A stretch of 19,279 nt of DNA from assembly GCA_944391355.1 (NCBI GenBank), contig CALXTG010000134.1, positions 1-19,279 of the forward strand, given 5' to 3'. The stretch comes from an uncultured Alphaproteobacteria bacterium. Its GTDB lineage: Bacteria > Pseudomonadota > Alphaproteobacteria > RF32 > CAG-239. Positions 1-5,326 of this stretch are shown here, piece after piece. Both the position numbers and the translations under genes were made by a program. Numbering within the stretch: position 1 is the stretch's first letter; each line of letters opens with the position of its first letter. The notes beneath the pieces were generated by a model. That model made no database searches and was not told where the DNA came from. It saw only the letters and a list, made by a program, of their open reading frames with translations.

Positions 1-216
1 ATGGCCGTCTAATACAGAATTTGCGGGAAGCCGAACCGGTCACGTACCAGTTTGTACGCTCACGCTTCGGCTCCCTTAATTCTTATTATACGCCTCATTC
101 TCCGGATTTTTCGGAAAAATCTGTGTAATGGTCGTCTAATTACAGAATTTACGGAAAAGTCCGTATAACGGGTAACTAATACAGAAACTTCGGGGTAAAA
201 TTTTTAGTCATGTACT

Positions 217-279
217 TCTCAGGTATCTAAGCTCGCTAAGGTTGCTGTAGCTTCCCTTGCTTGCTAAGATATTCTGAGA
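217..279. repeat. Imperfect inverted repeat (arms of about 16 bp)
   Basis: Left arm TCTCAGGTATCTAAGC (217-232) pairs with right arm GCTAAGATATTCTGAGA (263-279) apart from a bulge and mismatches. The loop of about 30 bases itself contains CTTGC and GCTGTAGC repeats. It sits just upstream of the hairpin at 290-315. It may be a structured RNA end or part of the intergenic repeat cluster. Confidence 0.45.
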
Positions 280-289
280 TGTTACAGAT

Positions 290-315
290 AAAAAAGCAGC
301 GTTGGCTGCTTTTTT
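290..315. terminator. Rho-independent terminator, symmetric
   Basis: A perfect 11-bp stem, AAAAAAGCAGC against GCTGCTTTTTT, encloses the loop GTTG. A-run and T-run flank the GC core, so it can work on either strand. On the plus strand it would end a transcript arriving from the left edge. On the minus strand it would back up the terminator at 405-436. Confidence 0.75.
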
Positions 316-404
316 ACTTAGCCATTGTACACTCAAAAAATTTTCCCCTCGTTTCTTATTATTCACCTCGTTCTCCAGACTTTTTAGGAAAGGTCTGTAT
401 GAAT

Positions 405-436
405 TAAAGAAAAACCCCGTATGAAGATACGGGGCT
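405..436 (-). terminator. Terminator of the small XRE gene
   Basis: On the minus strand, 8 nt past the stop of the 444-680 gene, an 8-bp stem CCCCGTAT/ATACGGGG (415-422 and 427-434) closes a CTTC tetraloop and is followed by a U-tract read from the A-run at 411-414. This is a textbook intrinsic terminator. Confidence 0.85.
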
Positions 437-443
437 TTCTTTA

Positions 444-680
444 TCAGTCATGAAGCGTGAAAAATATTTTCTTTTTATAAAAAGCGGCAATATTTATTAA
501 ATCACCGAGATTAATTCGGCCATGTCCTTGTTCAATATGCTTTAGGCGCTCCAGTTTGATATTGCAGGCCTGTTGCAGTTGTTCAAGGCTGATTTGCTGC
601 TCTTGTCTTATATCCAGCAGTTGTCGGCCGATATTCTGCTGAAATTCTTTTAAGGCTTTTTGCCATTGTTGTTGGTTCAT
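444..680 (-). CDS. Small XRE-family helix-turn-helix protein
   Basis: This 78-residue protein is essentially a single helix-turn-helix domain. An amphipathic lead helix (residues 5-28) is followed by SLEQLQQACNIKLERLKHIEQG (about 31-52), which fits the XRE/Cro turn and recognition helix, and by a last helix ending in KKKIFFTLHD. An XRE domain with nothing after it usually acts as a small repressor or as the antitoxin of a pair; no toxin partner is adjacent. The ATG has a good AGGAG 9 nt upstream. The gene stands alone between its own terminator and the terminator hairpin of the candidate small RNA (711-742), so it either has its own promoter in the AT-rich 690-712 stretch or depends on read-through. 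DNA binding follows from the fold; targets cannot be inferred. Confidence 0.75.
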   Translation of the reverse strand: MNQQQWQKALKEFQQNIGRQLLDIRQEQQISLEQLQQACNIKLERLKHIEQGHGRINLGDLINIAAFYKKKIFFTLHD

Positions 681-710
681 AATTTCGTTCTCCTGAATTT
701 TGTTATATTA

Positions 711-742
711 AAACAAAACTCGCCTTTAAAAATAAAGGCGAG
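711..742 (-). terminator. Intrinsic terminator ending the candidate small RNA
   Basis: A 9-bp perfect stem (734-742 with 719-727) closes a 6-base loop and is followed on the minus strand by TTTTGTTTT. Read on the plus strand it has no T-run, so it serves minus-strand transcription. That is why a transcript arising upstream, between it and 880, is proposed. Confidence 0.75.
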
Positions 743-872
743 GGAGTTCGAAACTGCTCATATAAAACAGTCAGTCTTATTCGACCGCAAGCGGCTTATA
801 TCGACTGCTCCCTCAATGGGGATTTTGCTCAAAGGAGTTTCGACACTCCGCCTTCCGGAATACCCGGAAGAC
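711..872 (-). ncRNA. Candidate structured small RNA, about 160 nt
   Basis: On the minus strand a promoter-like pair (-35 TTGCAA at 906-901, -10 TATTAT at 884-879, spacer 16) would start a transcript near 872. The RNA then shows a CUUCCGG/CCGGAAG hairpin (870-852), a GGAGU/ACUCC hairpin (849-834), and a long multi-part hairpin whose outer stem is GAGGGAG/CUCCCUC (814-808 with 746-740) and whose inner stem is AUAUAA/UUAUAU. It ends in a 9-bp terminator stem CUCGCCUUU/AAAGGCGAG (742-719) followed by UUUUGUUUU. Three bases of the terminator stem are shared with the long hairpin, so the two compete slightly. No long open frame on this strand explains it. I do not recognise it as tmRNA, 6S, SRP or RNase P RNA. 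Expression is inference. Confidence 0.42.
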
Positions 873-878
873 AATTTG

Positions 879-906
879 ATAATAATCATCTCTGCTGAAT
901 TTGCAA
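879..906 (-). promoter_or_regulatory. Probable sigma-70 promoter for the candidate small RNA
   Basis: TTGCAA (906-901) and TATTAT (884-879) with a 16-bp spacer match the housekeeping consensus at 4/6 and 5/6 positions. It lies back to back with the plus-strand promoter at 920-947; the two -35 boxes are 13 bp apart. Confidence 0.4.
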
Positions 907-919
907 GAAAAATAAAAAC

Positions 920-947
920 TTGTTATTTCAATAAATTATGCTATATT
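920..947 (+). promoter_or_regulatory. Probable sigma-70 promoter for the microprotein
   Basis: TTGTTA (920-925) and TATATT (942-947) are separated by 16 bp in AT-rich DNA. This would give a leader of about 43 nt before the ATG at 997 and a transcript ending at the terminator at 1128-1160. Confidence 0.4.
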
Positions 948-996
948 TACAGCAAATTTAAATTATTGGAAAATTATAAATCAAAATATAAGAGCT

Positions 997-1092
997 ATGG
1001 CAACGATATATGATGTCTTGCTGGTGATATTGCTTTTGTTGTTTTTGACGGCGGAAAGCGTGAAATATCTGAGGCGGCGAAAAAGAAACTGA
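997..1092 (+). CDS. Putative 31-residue single-span membrane microprotein
   Basis: ATG at 997 opens a 31-residue frame ending at TGA 1090-1092. The protein has a short polar N-terminus (MATIYD), a leucine-rich hydrophobic run at residues 7-17 (VLLVILLLLFL), and a basic tail KYLRRRKRN. That layout follows the positive-inside rule for a small inner-membrane protein with its C-terminus in the cytoplasm. A promoter at 920-947 and an intrinsic terminator 36 nt past the stop make it a self-contained transcription unit. The weak point is translation start: only an AAGAG too close to the ATG resembles a Shine-Dalgarno. It could be a regulator of a membrane complex or a type I toxin-like peptide; no complementary antisense RNA was seen. 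I do not recognise a family. Confidence 0.42.
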   Translation: MATIYDVLLVILLLLFLTAESVKYLRRRKRN

Positions 1093-1127
1093 AGATGTCT
1101 GTTTAGGCGTCTTGGTGTTGAGTTTTT

Positions 1128-1160
1128 ACGGGGAATTTTTTTATGGTTCCCCGTTTTTTT
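1128..1160 (+). terminator. Intrinsic terminator after the microprotein
   Basis: ACGGGGAA (1128-1135) pairs perfectly with TTCCCCGT (1147-1154) and is followed by a seven-T run. It ends the plus-strand unit that starts near 954 and isolates the methyltransferase gene downstream. Confidence 0.85.
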
Positions 1161-1321
1161 GTTTTTGTCCAATCGGCGGTTAAGTAAATATGAAGCAAAG
1201 TGAATATTGACAGTTTCTGTTTCGTGAAAATTCTTGATCATTGCCGTGCATATTTTTTACTATTGCTCCGTTAAGCCGCAGAAAAACAGCCTGCGGTTTT
1301 GTGTCGGCAGAAAGGGGCAAT

Positions 1322-1879
1322 ATGTTTTTGTATTTTGTATTGGGATTTGCAGTTTTAGCCTGTTTAGGCGAGGTTTATTTGTTGGTCAGCTATGTCCGCT
1401 GTCAGGGAAAATATCCGCCGTTTATTAATTCTTTCGGGAAAGTCAGGGAAGATATTTTGCAAAAGGCAGAGGAGATTTTGCAGCGGGAGAAAGAAGCGGT
1501 CAAAGTTGTGGATTTAGGCTGCGGAAGCGGCAGTTTGCTGATTCCGCTGGCGAAAAAGTTTCCGCATCATCAGTTTTACGGTTATGAATGGGATTGGCTG
1601 CCCTTTTTTCTGATATCGCGGCGGGTTAAAAATCTGCCGAATGTATTTGTTTACCGAAAGAATTTTATGAAAGAAGATCTGCGAGATTATAAATTGCTGC
1701 TCTGTAATGTCGGCAACGGTATCGAGCAGGAACTGGGGCAGAAACTCAAACAGGAAATATCCGCCGAGGCGGTTGTCTTGTCAGAGTTTTTCCCTTTGTC
1801 TTTTTTGCGGGAGAAAAAGGTTTATCTCTCTAAGTTATATGGTTTGAACGTGAAGATTTTTCTTTATATGAAAAATTAA
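1322..1879 (+). CDS. Membrane-anchored class I SAM methyltransferase, FAM173-like
   Basis: The start at 1322 is preferred over an upstream ATG at 1241 because AAGGGG lies just upstream and the protein then begins directly with a membrane segment (residues 1-24 of 185). After a linker with PPFINSFGKV comes SAM motif I, VVDLGCGSGS (62-71), then the acidic residue of motif II in GYEWD (E89). The rest is a short Rossmann-like domain. A single N-terminal membrane anchor, a P-F/V-x-S/T segment before motif I and a compact domain are the layout of the FAM173/ATPSCKMT lysine methyltransferases (eukaryotic members modify mitochondrial ATP synthase c-subunit and ADP/ATP carrier). This assignment rests on architecture, and the substrate is unknown. 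A TTGACA lies at 1207-1212, but I see no convincing -10 box. Confidence 0.7.
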   Translation: MFLYFVLGFAVLACLGEVYLLVSYVRCQGKYPPFINSFGKVREDILQKAEEILQREKEAVKVVDLGCGSGSLLIPLAKKFPHHQFYGYEWDWLPFFLISRRVKNLPNVFVYRKNFMKEDLRDYKLLLCNVGNGIEQELGQKLKQEISAEAVVLSEFFPLSFLREKKVYLSKLYGLNVKIFLYMKN

Positions 1880-1881
1880 TT

Positions 1882-2556
1882 TCAGGATAATGAAAAAATC
1901 ATTCCCGGCTGCAGGACCCCGCCGAGGCCGTATTCTTTGCATAGTTTTTTATAATCTTCCAGATCTTTGGGGTGATAATGCGTGACCCAGGTTTTGGCTT
2001 TGATTTCTTCCGGCGCTTCAGCCAGTTTTTTTAAGCCGCAATGAAACGGGTTGCCGCACAGGGCAGCGTCATGAATAATCAAATCGGCTTCGGCGGCTTG
2101 GGGTGTATCTAACAGGGAAACGGAAGTATCGCCGCTGTAAAGGAATTTATGATTATAGAAAAGGGCCAGACATTCCATACCGGCAACATGAGGAACGGCA
2201 AAAGTCTGCAACGGAAAATCAGCGGGAAGCAGGCGGACGCGTTCGCTTCCGGCATCGCCGTCGCAGAGAGTTAACAGCGGCCGCCAGTCAATGCCGCCGG
2301 CAGCGATTTTGCGGTTGTCAATCTGATCGCGATATTCAGCCAGGGTGACTGCCGAACCGCAGTGATCCTGATGGGCGTGACTGAGCACAACAGTGTCAAT
2401 TGAAGAAAGCAGACCGCGGCGGAGCAGTTCGGGAAAGACCGAAAAACCGCAATCAAACAGGATGCCGTTTTGGCGTTTTTTTTGCGGCCAGATAATCATG
2501 GAAACATTAGGGCCGGGGGCAAAAGCTCCCGAAGTGCCGATAACTTCAATTTGCAT
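1882..2556 (-). CDS. Metallo-beta-lactamase-fold hydrolase
   Basis: This 224-residue protein has the HxHxDH metal motif in SHAHQDHCG (H60, H62, D64, H65). Further likely ligands are H123 in VPHVAG, D143 in YSGDTS, and H193/H195 in VTHYHP. The two-zinc-site pattern and the opening IEVIGTSGAF recall the RNase Z/PhnP/YycJ side of the superfamily, but the length is short and no exosite arm is visible. I would call it a generic MBL hydrolase acting on a phosphoester or ester in the cytoplasm. Start: GGAGGG sits 7-8 nt before the ATG. Its stop faces the methyltransferase stop with only 2 bp between. Confidence 0.85.
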   Translation of the reverse strand: MQIEVIGTSGAFAPGPNVSMIIWPQKKRQNGILFDCGFSVFPELLRRGLLSSIDTVVLSHAHQDHCGSAVTLAEYRDQIDNRKIAAGGIDWRPLLTLCDGDAGSERVRLLPADFPLQTFAVPHVAGMECLALFYNHKFLYSGDTSVSLLDTPQAAEADLIIHDAALCGNPFHCGLKKLAEAPEEIKAKTWVTHYHPKDLEDYKKLCKEYGLGGVLQPGMIFSLS

Positions 2557-2648
2557 AGAGTTCCCTCCGGAGAAAATATCTTTCTTATTCTTAAGGTAAA
2601 CGATTTATTATGAATTGCAAGCCTTATATCATAACAATATTTCGGGTT

Positions 2649-3000
2649 GCCATTCTCCGGTTTGACTCCTCCTCTTGAGGTTACCCTCGCAGCCTCTTTG
2701 TCCCCCTTACCACCTTTCTGTCAGTATAGGGTTTGACTTTACCCCATACTGTCACTCTCTGATTTGACCGGAGTGTCCCTTCTTTTTTTGCCACCCTCGG
2801 GCTTGATTGGAGCGCTCTCTTCTCTCTCCTGTCATGCTCGGACTTGATCCGAGCATCCAGGTTTATTTTGCTATATTGTTGACCTGGATTCTCCGGTCAA
2901 GCCGGAGAATGACAGAGAGGGGTGCAGTCAAGCTGGAGAATGACAAAAGAGGGGGAGATACTCGGGTCGGGACGCCGACTGCGAGTCAAGCCGGAGGGGA
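2649..3000. repeat. Array of about 30-bp REP-like palindromic units, orientation flips at ~2871
   Basis: The best-preserved unit, at 2831-2860, starts GTCATGCTCGGACTTGATCC and is itself palindromic. Weaker forward copies lie at 2649-2677, 2720-2750, 2751-2780 and 2790-2819. The same unit in reverse orientation occurs at 2884-2913 (ending CAAGCCGGAGAATGAC), 2915-2944 and 2971-3000. The core TTGA(C/T)C or its complement is kept even in decayed copies, and each copy can still fold into a hairpin. Elements with this GACTTGATCC core are common in alphaproteobacterial intergenic regions. The head-to-head central pair with a 23-bp middle is the likely functional or youngest element. Confidence 0.7.
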
Positions 3001-3086
3001 GCAGAGAGTGGTGGCGAGAGTAACAGAGAGTGGTAGCGAGGGGGCAGAGAGTGGTGGCGAGAGTAACAGAGAGTGGTAGCGAGGGG
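3001..3086. repeat. 43-bp perfect tandem duplication
   Basis: The 43 bases at 3001-3043 are repeated exactly at 3044-3086. Each unit is made of two similar half-units of about 21-22 bp, beginning CAGAGAGTGGTGGCGAG and CAGAGAGTGGTAGCGAG, so the array is also a four-fold degenerate repeat. Exact identity means a recent slippage or unequal-crossover event. There are no unique spacers, so it is not a CRISPR array. Confidence 0.9.
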
Positions 3087-3165
3087 GCAGAGAGGTGTGA
3101 GGGGGAAAGAGCGTGAGAGAAAAGTCGAGCTCGAGAGGGGATATGGTGGGAAGGGGCAAGGAAGA

Positions 3166-3193
3166 GGAGAGGAGAGGAGAGGAGAGGAGGAGG
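3166..3193. repeat. GGAGA pentanucleotide microsatellite in polypurine tract
   Basis: Four perfect GGAGA units (3166-3185) are followed by GGAGGAGG, inside a roughly 100-bp stretch that is overwhelmingly purine on the plus strand. Such a tract is prone to slippage and can form triplex DNA. It is not in a coding frame, so it would not phase-vary a protein directly. Confidence 0.8.
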
Positions 3194-3248
3194 CTGTTGG
3201 CGGCAGAATGAGAAAAGGGGAAAGCCATGGATAAGAGAGGCGGGTTAT

Positions 3249-3280
3249 AAAAAAGGCACCGCATATGGTGCCTTTTTTAA
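3249..3280 (-). terminator. Terminator of the 620-residue repeat-protein gene
   Basis: The stem AAAAAAGGCACC/GGTGCCTTTTTT (3249-3260 with 3267-3278) closes a 6-base loop. It lies 23 bases past the stop at 3303 on the minus strand and has A/T runs on both sides, so it also blocks plus-strand transcription from the repeat region. Confidence 0.85.
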
Positions 3281-3302
3281 TTTTGCGGCCTAAAAGCCGG
3301 AT

Positions 3303-5165
3303 TTAACGTCTGTAGTTTTGACCGGCTTTTTCGACAATTGCCCGGGTGACCCGCGGGTCGGTCTGACGGCCGACCTGACGGTTTTCCCGTTTGTATTCTT
3401 CGGCAGCGCCGTAATCGTCAGTAACTTTTTTGGCACGGGTGACAATATTGGCCATTTCCACGGTACTGATTTTTTTGCCGCCGATTAAGCTGTCAATCGG
3501 AGCTTTCAGATGAGCCTGGTCGCCGCGAACCACAATCAGTTTGGCCAGCTTCTGACTGAGGTTGTCGCCCGGCAGACGGTCACGGGTTTTTTCAGGCAGT
3601 TTGGAAAGACTGTCAAGATAGGTATAAGCTAGAGTGGCCGCTTCGGTCGGGTTCTCAATTTTATCCTGATGCGCCAGACGGCGGGCAACCTGATACATAT
3701 CCTGCGGGTTGACGCTGTCTTTTTGAATCTGCGGCGGGGTCGGCACGACAGTATCCTGCGGCTGGGTCGGCGGGAGTTTGCCGTCACTGCAGCTGCAGTC
3801 TTTGCCTAAAAGCGCCATAGCGCCGCCGACACCAAGTATCCACCAGTATTTTTTGGCAAATCTTTTGGCTTTGTCTTTAATTCTACCCCAAAAAGATTTC
3901 GGTTTTTCCCTGTCTTTATCAGAGGTATTTCCTCCTGTTTGATTGGGTGCGGGAACAAAAATCGGGTTGTTTCCGCCGCTGTCCTGGTGGGGGGTATCGT
4001 TATTTTCATTTCCAGGGACGGTAACCGGTACTAATTCGTCGGTCTCATAACGTTGATTATCTCTGTCGTTATCATCTTCCTGTCCGAGGTCGAAAGTATT
4101 ATCCTCGTCGTCCGCTTCGGCTTCTTTATGTTTGTGAACGGCGGCGACGATATCGGCAACATTCAGTTTCTGTTGCGGCTGTTTTCTGGTTTCGTCGGCA
4201 GCTTCTGCAACGGGGGCGCCGGTTTGTTCGGAACGATCCGGTTGCGTTTCTGTTTGTTCCTGCTTCCAAAGGTTATAGCGGTTTTTCAGCTGCTGCATAA
4301 AGCGCGGGTCATCGGTAACCAGTTTATTTTTATCAATGCCCTGACTTTTCAGAAAACGATTGAACAGTTCATCTTCTTCGGAACGGTTCGATTGCGTTTC
4401 TGTTTGTTCCCGTTTCCAAAGGTTATAGCGGTTTTTCTTTTTTTGTTTAAAGCGCGGGTTATCGGTAACCAGTTTGTTTTTATCAATGCCCTGACTTTTC
4501 AGAAAACGATTGAACAGTTCATCTTCTTCAAAATGTTCTTTTAAGCCTTTTTTCAGACGTGCTTTGTCTTCAGCCTTTTTAGCCAGAACATCAATGCCCT
4601 CGTCATTTTCAATAGCGGTGATGCCGGCAGTTTTGCGGGCTTTGGCCTTGAGTTCGATTTCTTTGGCCTGCCAATTGTGAAAAGCCTTGCTCCAGATACC
4701 TTTGCTGCCGTCTGAAAATTTTTCGAACTCTTCCGGGGTGACTCCCTGTGCTTTTAAGAAACGCTTAAATTCTGCTTCTTCAGCTTCCAATTGAGATTTT
4801 ACGGCCGATAATTTTTCCGGCGCGGCGGTTTTCAGTTCGTTTAATTTATGGCGGGCGTCAGCAGCCAGTTTTTTCATTTCCGGGGCTTTATAGCCGTCGG
4901 CAAAAGTGGCGATAAACTTTTCCATGGTGTCGAGAGCATCCGGATCAAGGTCAAGTTTGCCTTCGACAAAATTACGCAAATCGGCAATTGATTGTTCGTG
5001 CAGTTCGGCAAACATTTCATCATTGACTTTGGCCAGGTTTTTGGTATCCGCCAGTTCGGGATGCGCTTTTACCAGTTCTTCCGCGGACATCAGATAAATA
5101 TCCTGTTGCTTTAAGATAGTTTCCAGGTCTTGGCGGGAATATTTTTTATTGGGGGTTTCTGCCAT
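3303..5165 (-). CDS. Unknown 620-residue membrane-linked protein with 50-residue repeats
   Basis: Start at 5165 is chosen because AGGAG lies 8 nt upstream; an upstream ATG at 5219 lies inside the promoter. Residues 1-210 are charged and helical (EEAEFKRFLKAQG at 129-141). Two adjacent 50-residue repeats follow (213-262 and 263-312), each beginning EEDELFNRFLKSQGIDKNK and containing NRYNLWK; 129-179 is an older, diverged copy. Residues 313-425 are acidic, Gln/Asn/Pro-rich and probably disordered. A basic stretch (KSFWGRIKDKAKRFAKKY) precedes a short hydrophobic segment (441-454), then CSCS and a Pro/Gln linker, and a helical C-terminal domain (485-620). I recognise no family. A single-span inner-membrane protein with a cytoplasmic repeat region is one reading, but the hydrophobic segment is short. 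Confidence 0.8.
   Translation of the reverse strand: MAETPNKKYSRQDLETILKQQDIYLMSAEELVKAHPELADTKNLAKVNDEMFAELHEQSIADLRNFVEGKLDLDPDALDTMEKFIATFADGYKAPEMKKLAADARHKLNELKTAAPEKLSAVKSQLEAEEAEFKRFLKAQGVTPEEFEKFSDGSKGIWSKAFHNWQAKEIELKAKARKTAGITAIENDEGIDVLAKKAEDKARLKKGLKEHFEEDELFNRFLKSQGIDKNKLVTDNPRFKQKKKNRYNLWKREQTETQSNRSEEDELFNRFLKSQGIDKNKLVTDDPRFMQQLKNRYNLWKQEQTETQPDRSEQTGAPVAEAADETRKQPQQKLNVADIVAAVHKHKEAEADDEDNTFDLGQEDDNDRDNQRYETDELVPVTVPGNENNDTPHQDSGGNNPIFVPAPNQTGGNTSDKDREKPKSFWGRIKDKAKRFAKKYWWILGVGGAMALLGKDCSCSDGKLPPTQPQDTVVPTPPQIQKDSVNPQDMYQVARRLAHQDKIENPTEAATLAYTYLDSLSKLPEKTRDRLPGDNLSQKLAKLIVVRGDQAHLKAPIDSLIGGKKISTVEMANIVTRAKKVTDDYGAAEEYKRENRQVGRQTDPRVTRAIVEKAGQNYRR
4231..4530 (-). repeat. Two adjacent 150-bp coding repeats
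   Basis: The stretches 4231-4380 and 4381-4530 match at about 135 of 150 positions by hand count. Differences cluster in one 11-base patch and at one end, while about 50 bases at the high-coordinate end are identical apart from the last base. They encode the two 50-residue repeats of the 620-residue protein, so the repeat is in frame and its number can change without a frameshift. Confidence 0.9.
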
Positions 5166-5190
5166 GTTTTTTCTCCTAAAATATAAACTG

Positions 5191-5219
5191 ATTGTACAGC
5201 TGTTTGGACAAAAATGCAA
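5191..5219 (-). promoter_or_regulatory. Promoter of the 620-residue repeat-protein gene
   Basis: On the minus strand, -35 TTGCAT (5219-5214) and -10 TACAAT (5196-5191) are separated by exactly 17 bp, a strong sigma-70 match. Transcription would start near 5184, about 20 nt before the ATG. Confidence 0.65.
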
Positions 5220-5233
5220 GACAAATATTGTCC
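5206..5233. promoter_or_regulatory. Candidate operator with GACAA half-sites over the -35 box
   Basis: GACAAATATTGTC (5220-5232) is an inverted repeat with GACAA/TTGTC arms directly upstream of the -35 box, and a further GGACAA lies at 5206-5211 inside the spacer. Three half-sites bracketing the promoter suggest a dimeric repressor or activator. This is inference from symmetry; the regulator is unknown. Confidence 0.4.
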
Positions 5234-5326
5234 ATAAATTTTCTTTATTATAATTTCCTTGAGGGACGGCTTTTTTTGTCGATAAAAGGGATTATTTAAA
5301 CGGGCATAACAGGAAAGGGGTTTGTT

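Larger units (their letters stand above)
1..440. repeat. Non-coding region of degenerate short repeats and hairpins
   Basis: No credible reading frame runs through this stretch. A motif reading TCTAATACAGAATTTGCGG or similar occurs near 8-26 and 133-152, with a weaker version at 173-190. A second unit of about 50 bp, beginning TTCTTATTAT, occurs at 80-130 and again at 353-402 with scattered differences; both copies contain a small AT-rich hairpin. A strong stem-loop occupies 25-75 (arms GGGAAGCCGAA and TTCGGCTCCC, inner stem CGTAC/GTACG). An imperfect inverted repeat lies at 217-279. The pattern suggests decayed copies of a dispersed intergenic repeat family or a structured RNA tail from a gene left of the window. 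I cannot tell which from one window. Confidence 0.55.
2557..3302. other. Long repeat-rich intergenic region
   Basis: No plausible gene lies in these 746 bases; the frames that open here are low-complexity runs of Ser/Leu/Pro or Arg/Gly from purine-rich DNA. The left part (2649-3000) is an array of degenerate REP-like palindromic units. The centre (3001-3086) is a 43-bp tandem duplication. The right part (about 3087-3195) is almost pure purine on the plus strand and ends in a GGAGA microsatellite. A terminator at 3249-3280 closes the region. Confidence 0.7.

Noticed and set aside
740..760. tRNA-like T-arm (GAGTTCGAAACTGCTC)
   Set aside because: The bases flanking TTCGAAA cannot form the five-pair T-stem and no acceptor or anticodon arm lines up on either strand.
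711..872. 6S RNA or SRP RNA
   Set aside because: There is no single long rod with a central bubble as in 6S RNA, and no GGAAGGAAGC-type SRP core.
660..1013. 117-residue plus-strand frame
   Set aside because: It runs through the hairpins of the candidate small RNA and two promoter regions, has no Shine-Dalgarno, and its protein looks random.
2807..3079. 90-residue plus-strand frame over the repeats
   Set aside because: It crosses the REP-like units and both 43-bp repeats; repeated peptide units merely mirror the DNA repeats.
3001..3086. Possible CRISPR array
   Set aside because: The two units are directly adjacent with no unique spacer, and no cas gene is present.
2986..3264. 92-residue minus-strand Ser/Leu/Pro-rich frame
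   Set aside because: It is the complement of the purine-rich repeats; the low-complexity composition follows from the microsatellite.
4053..4544. 163-residue plus-strand frame
   Set aside because: It is antisense to the repeat part of the 620-residue gene and its internal repeats come from that gene.
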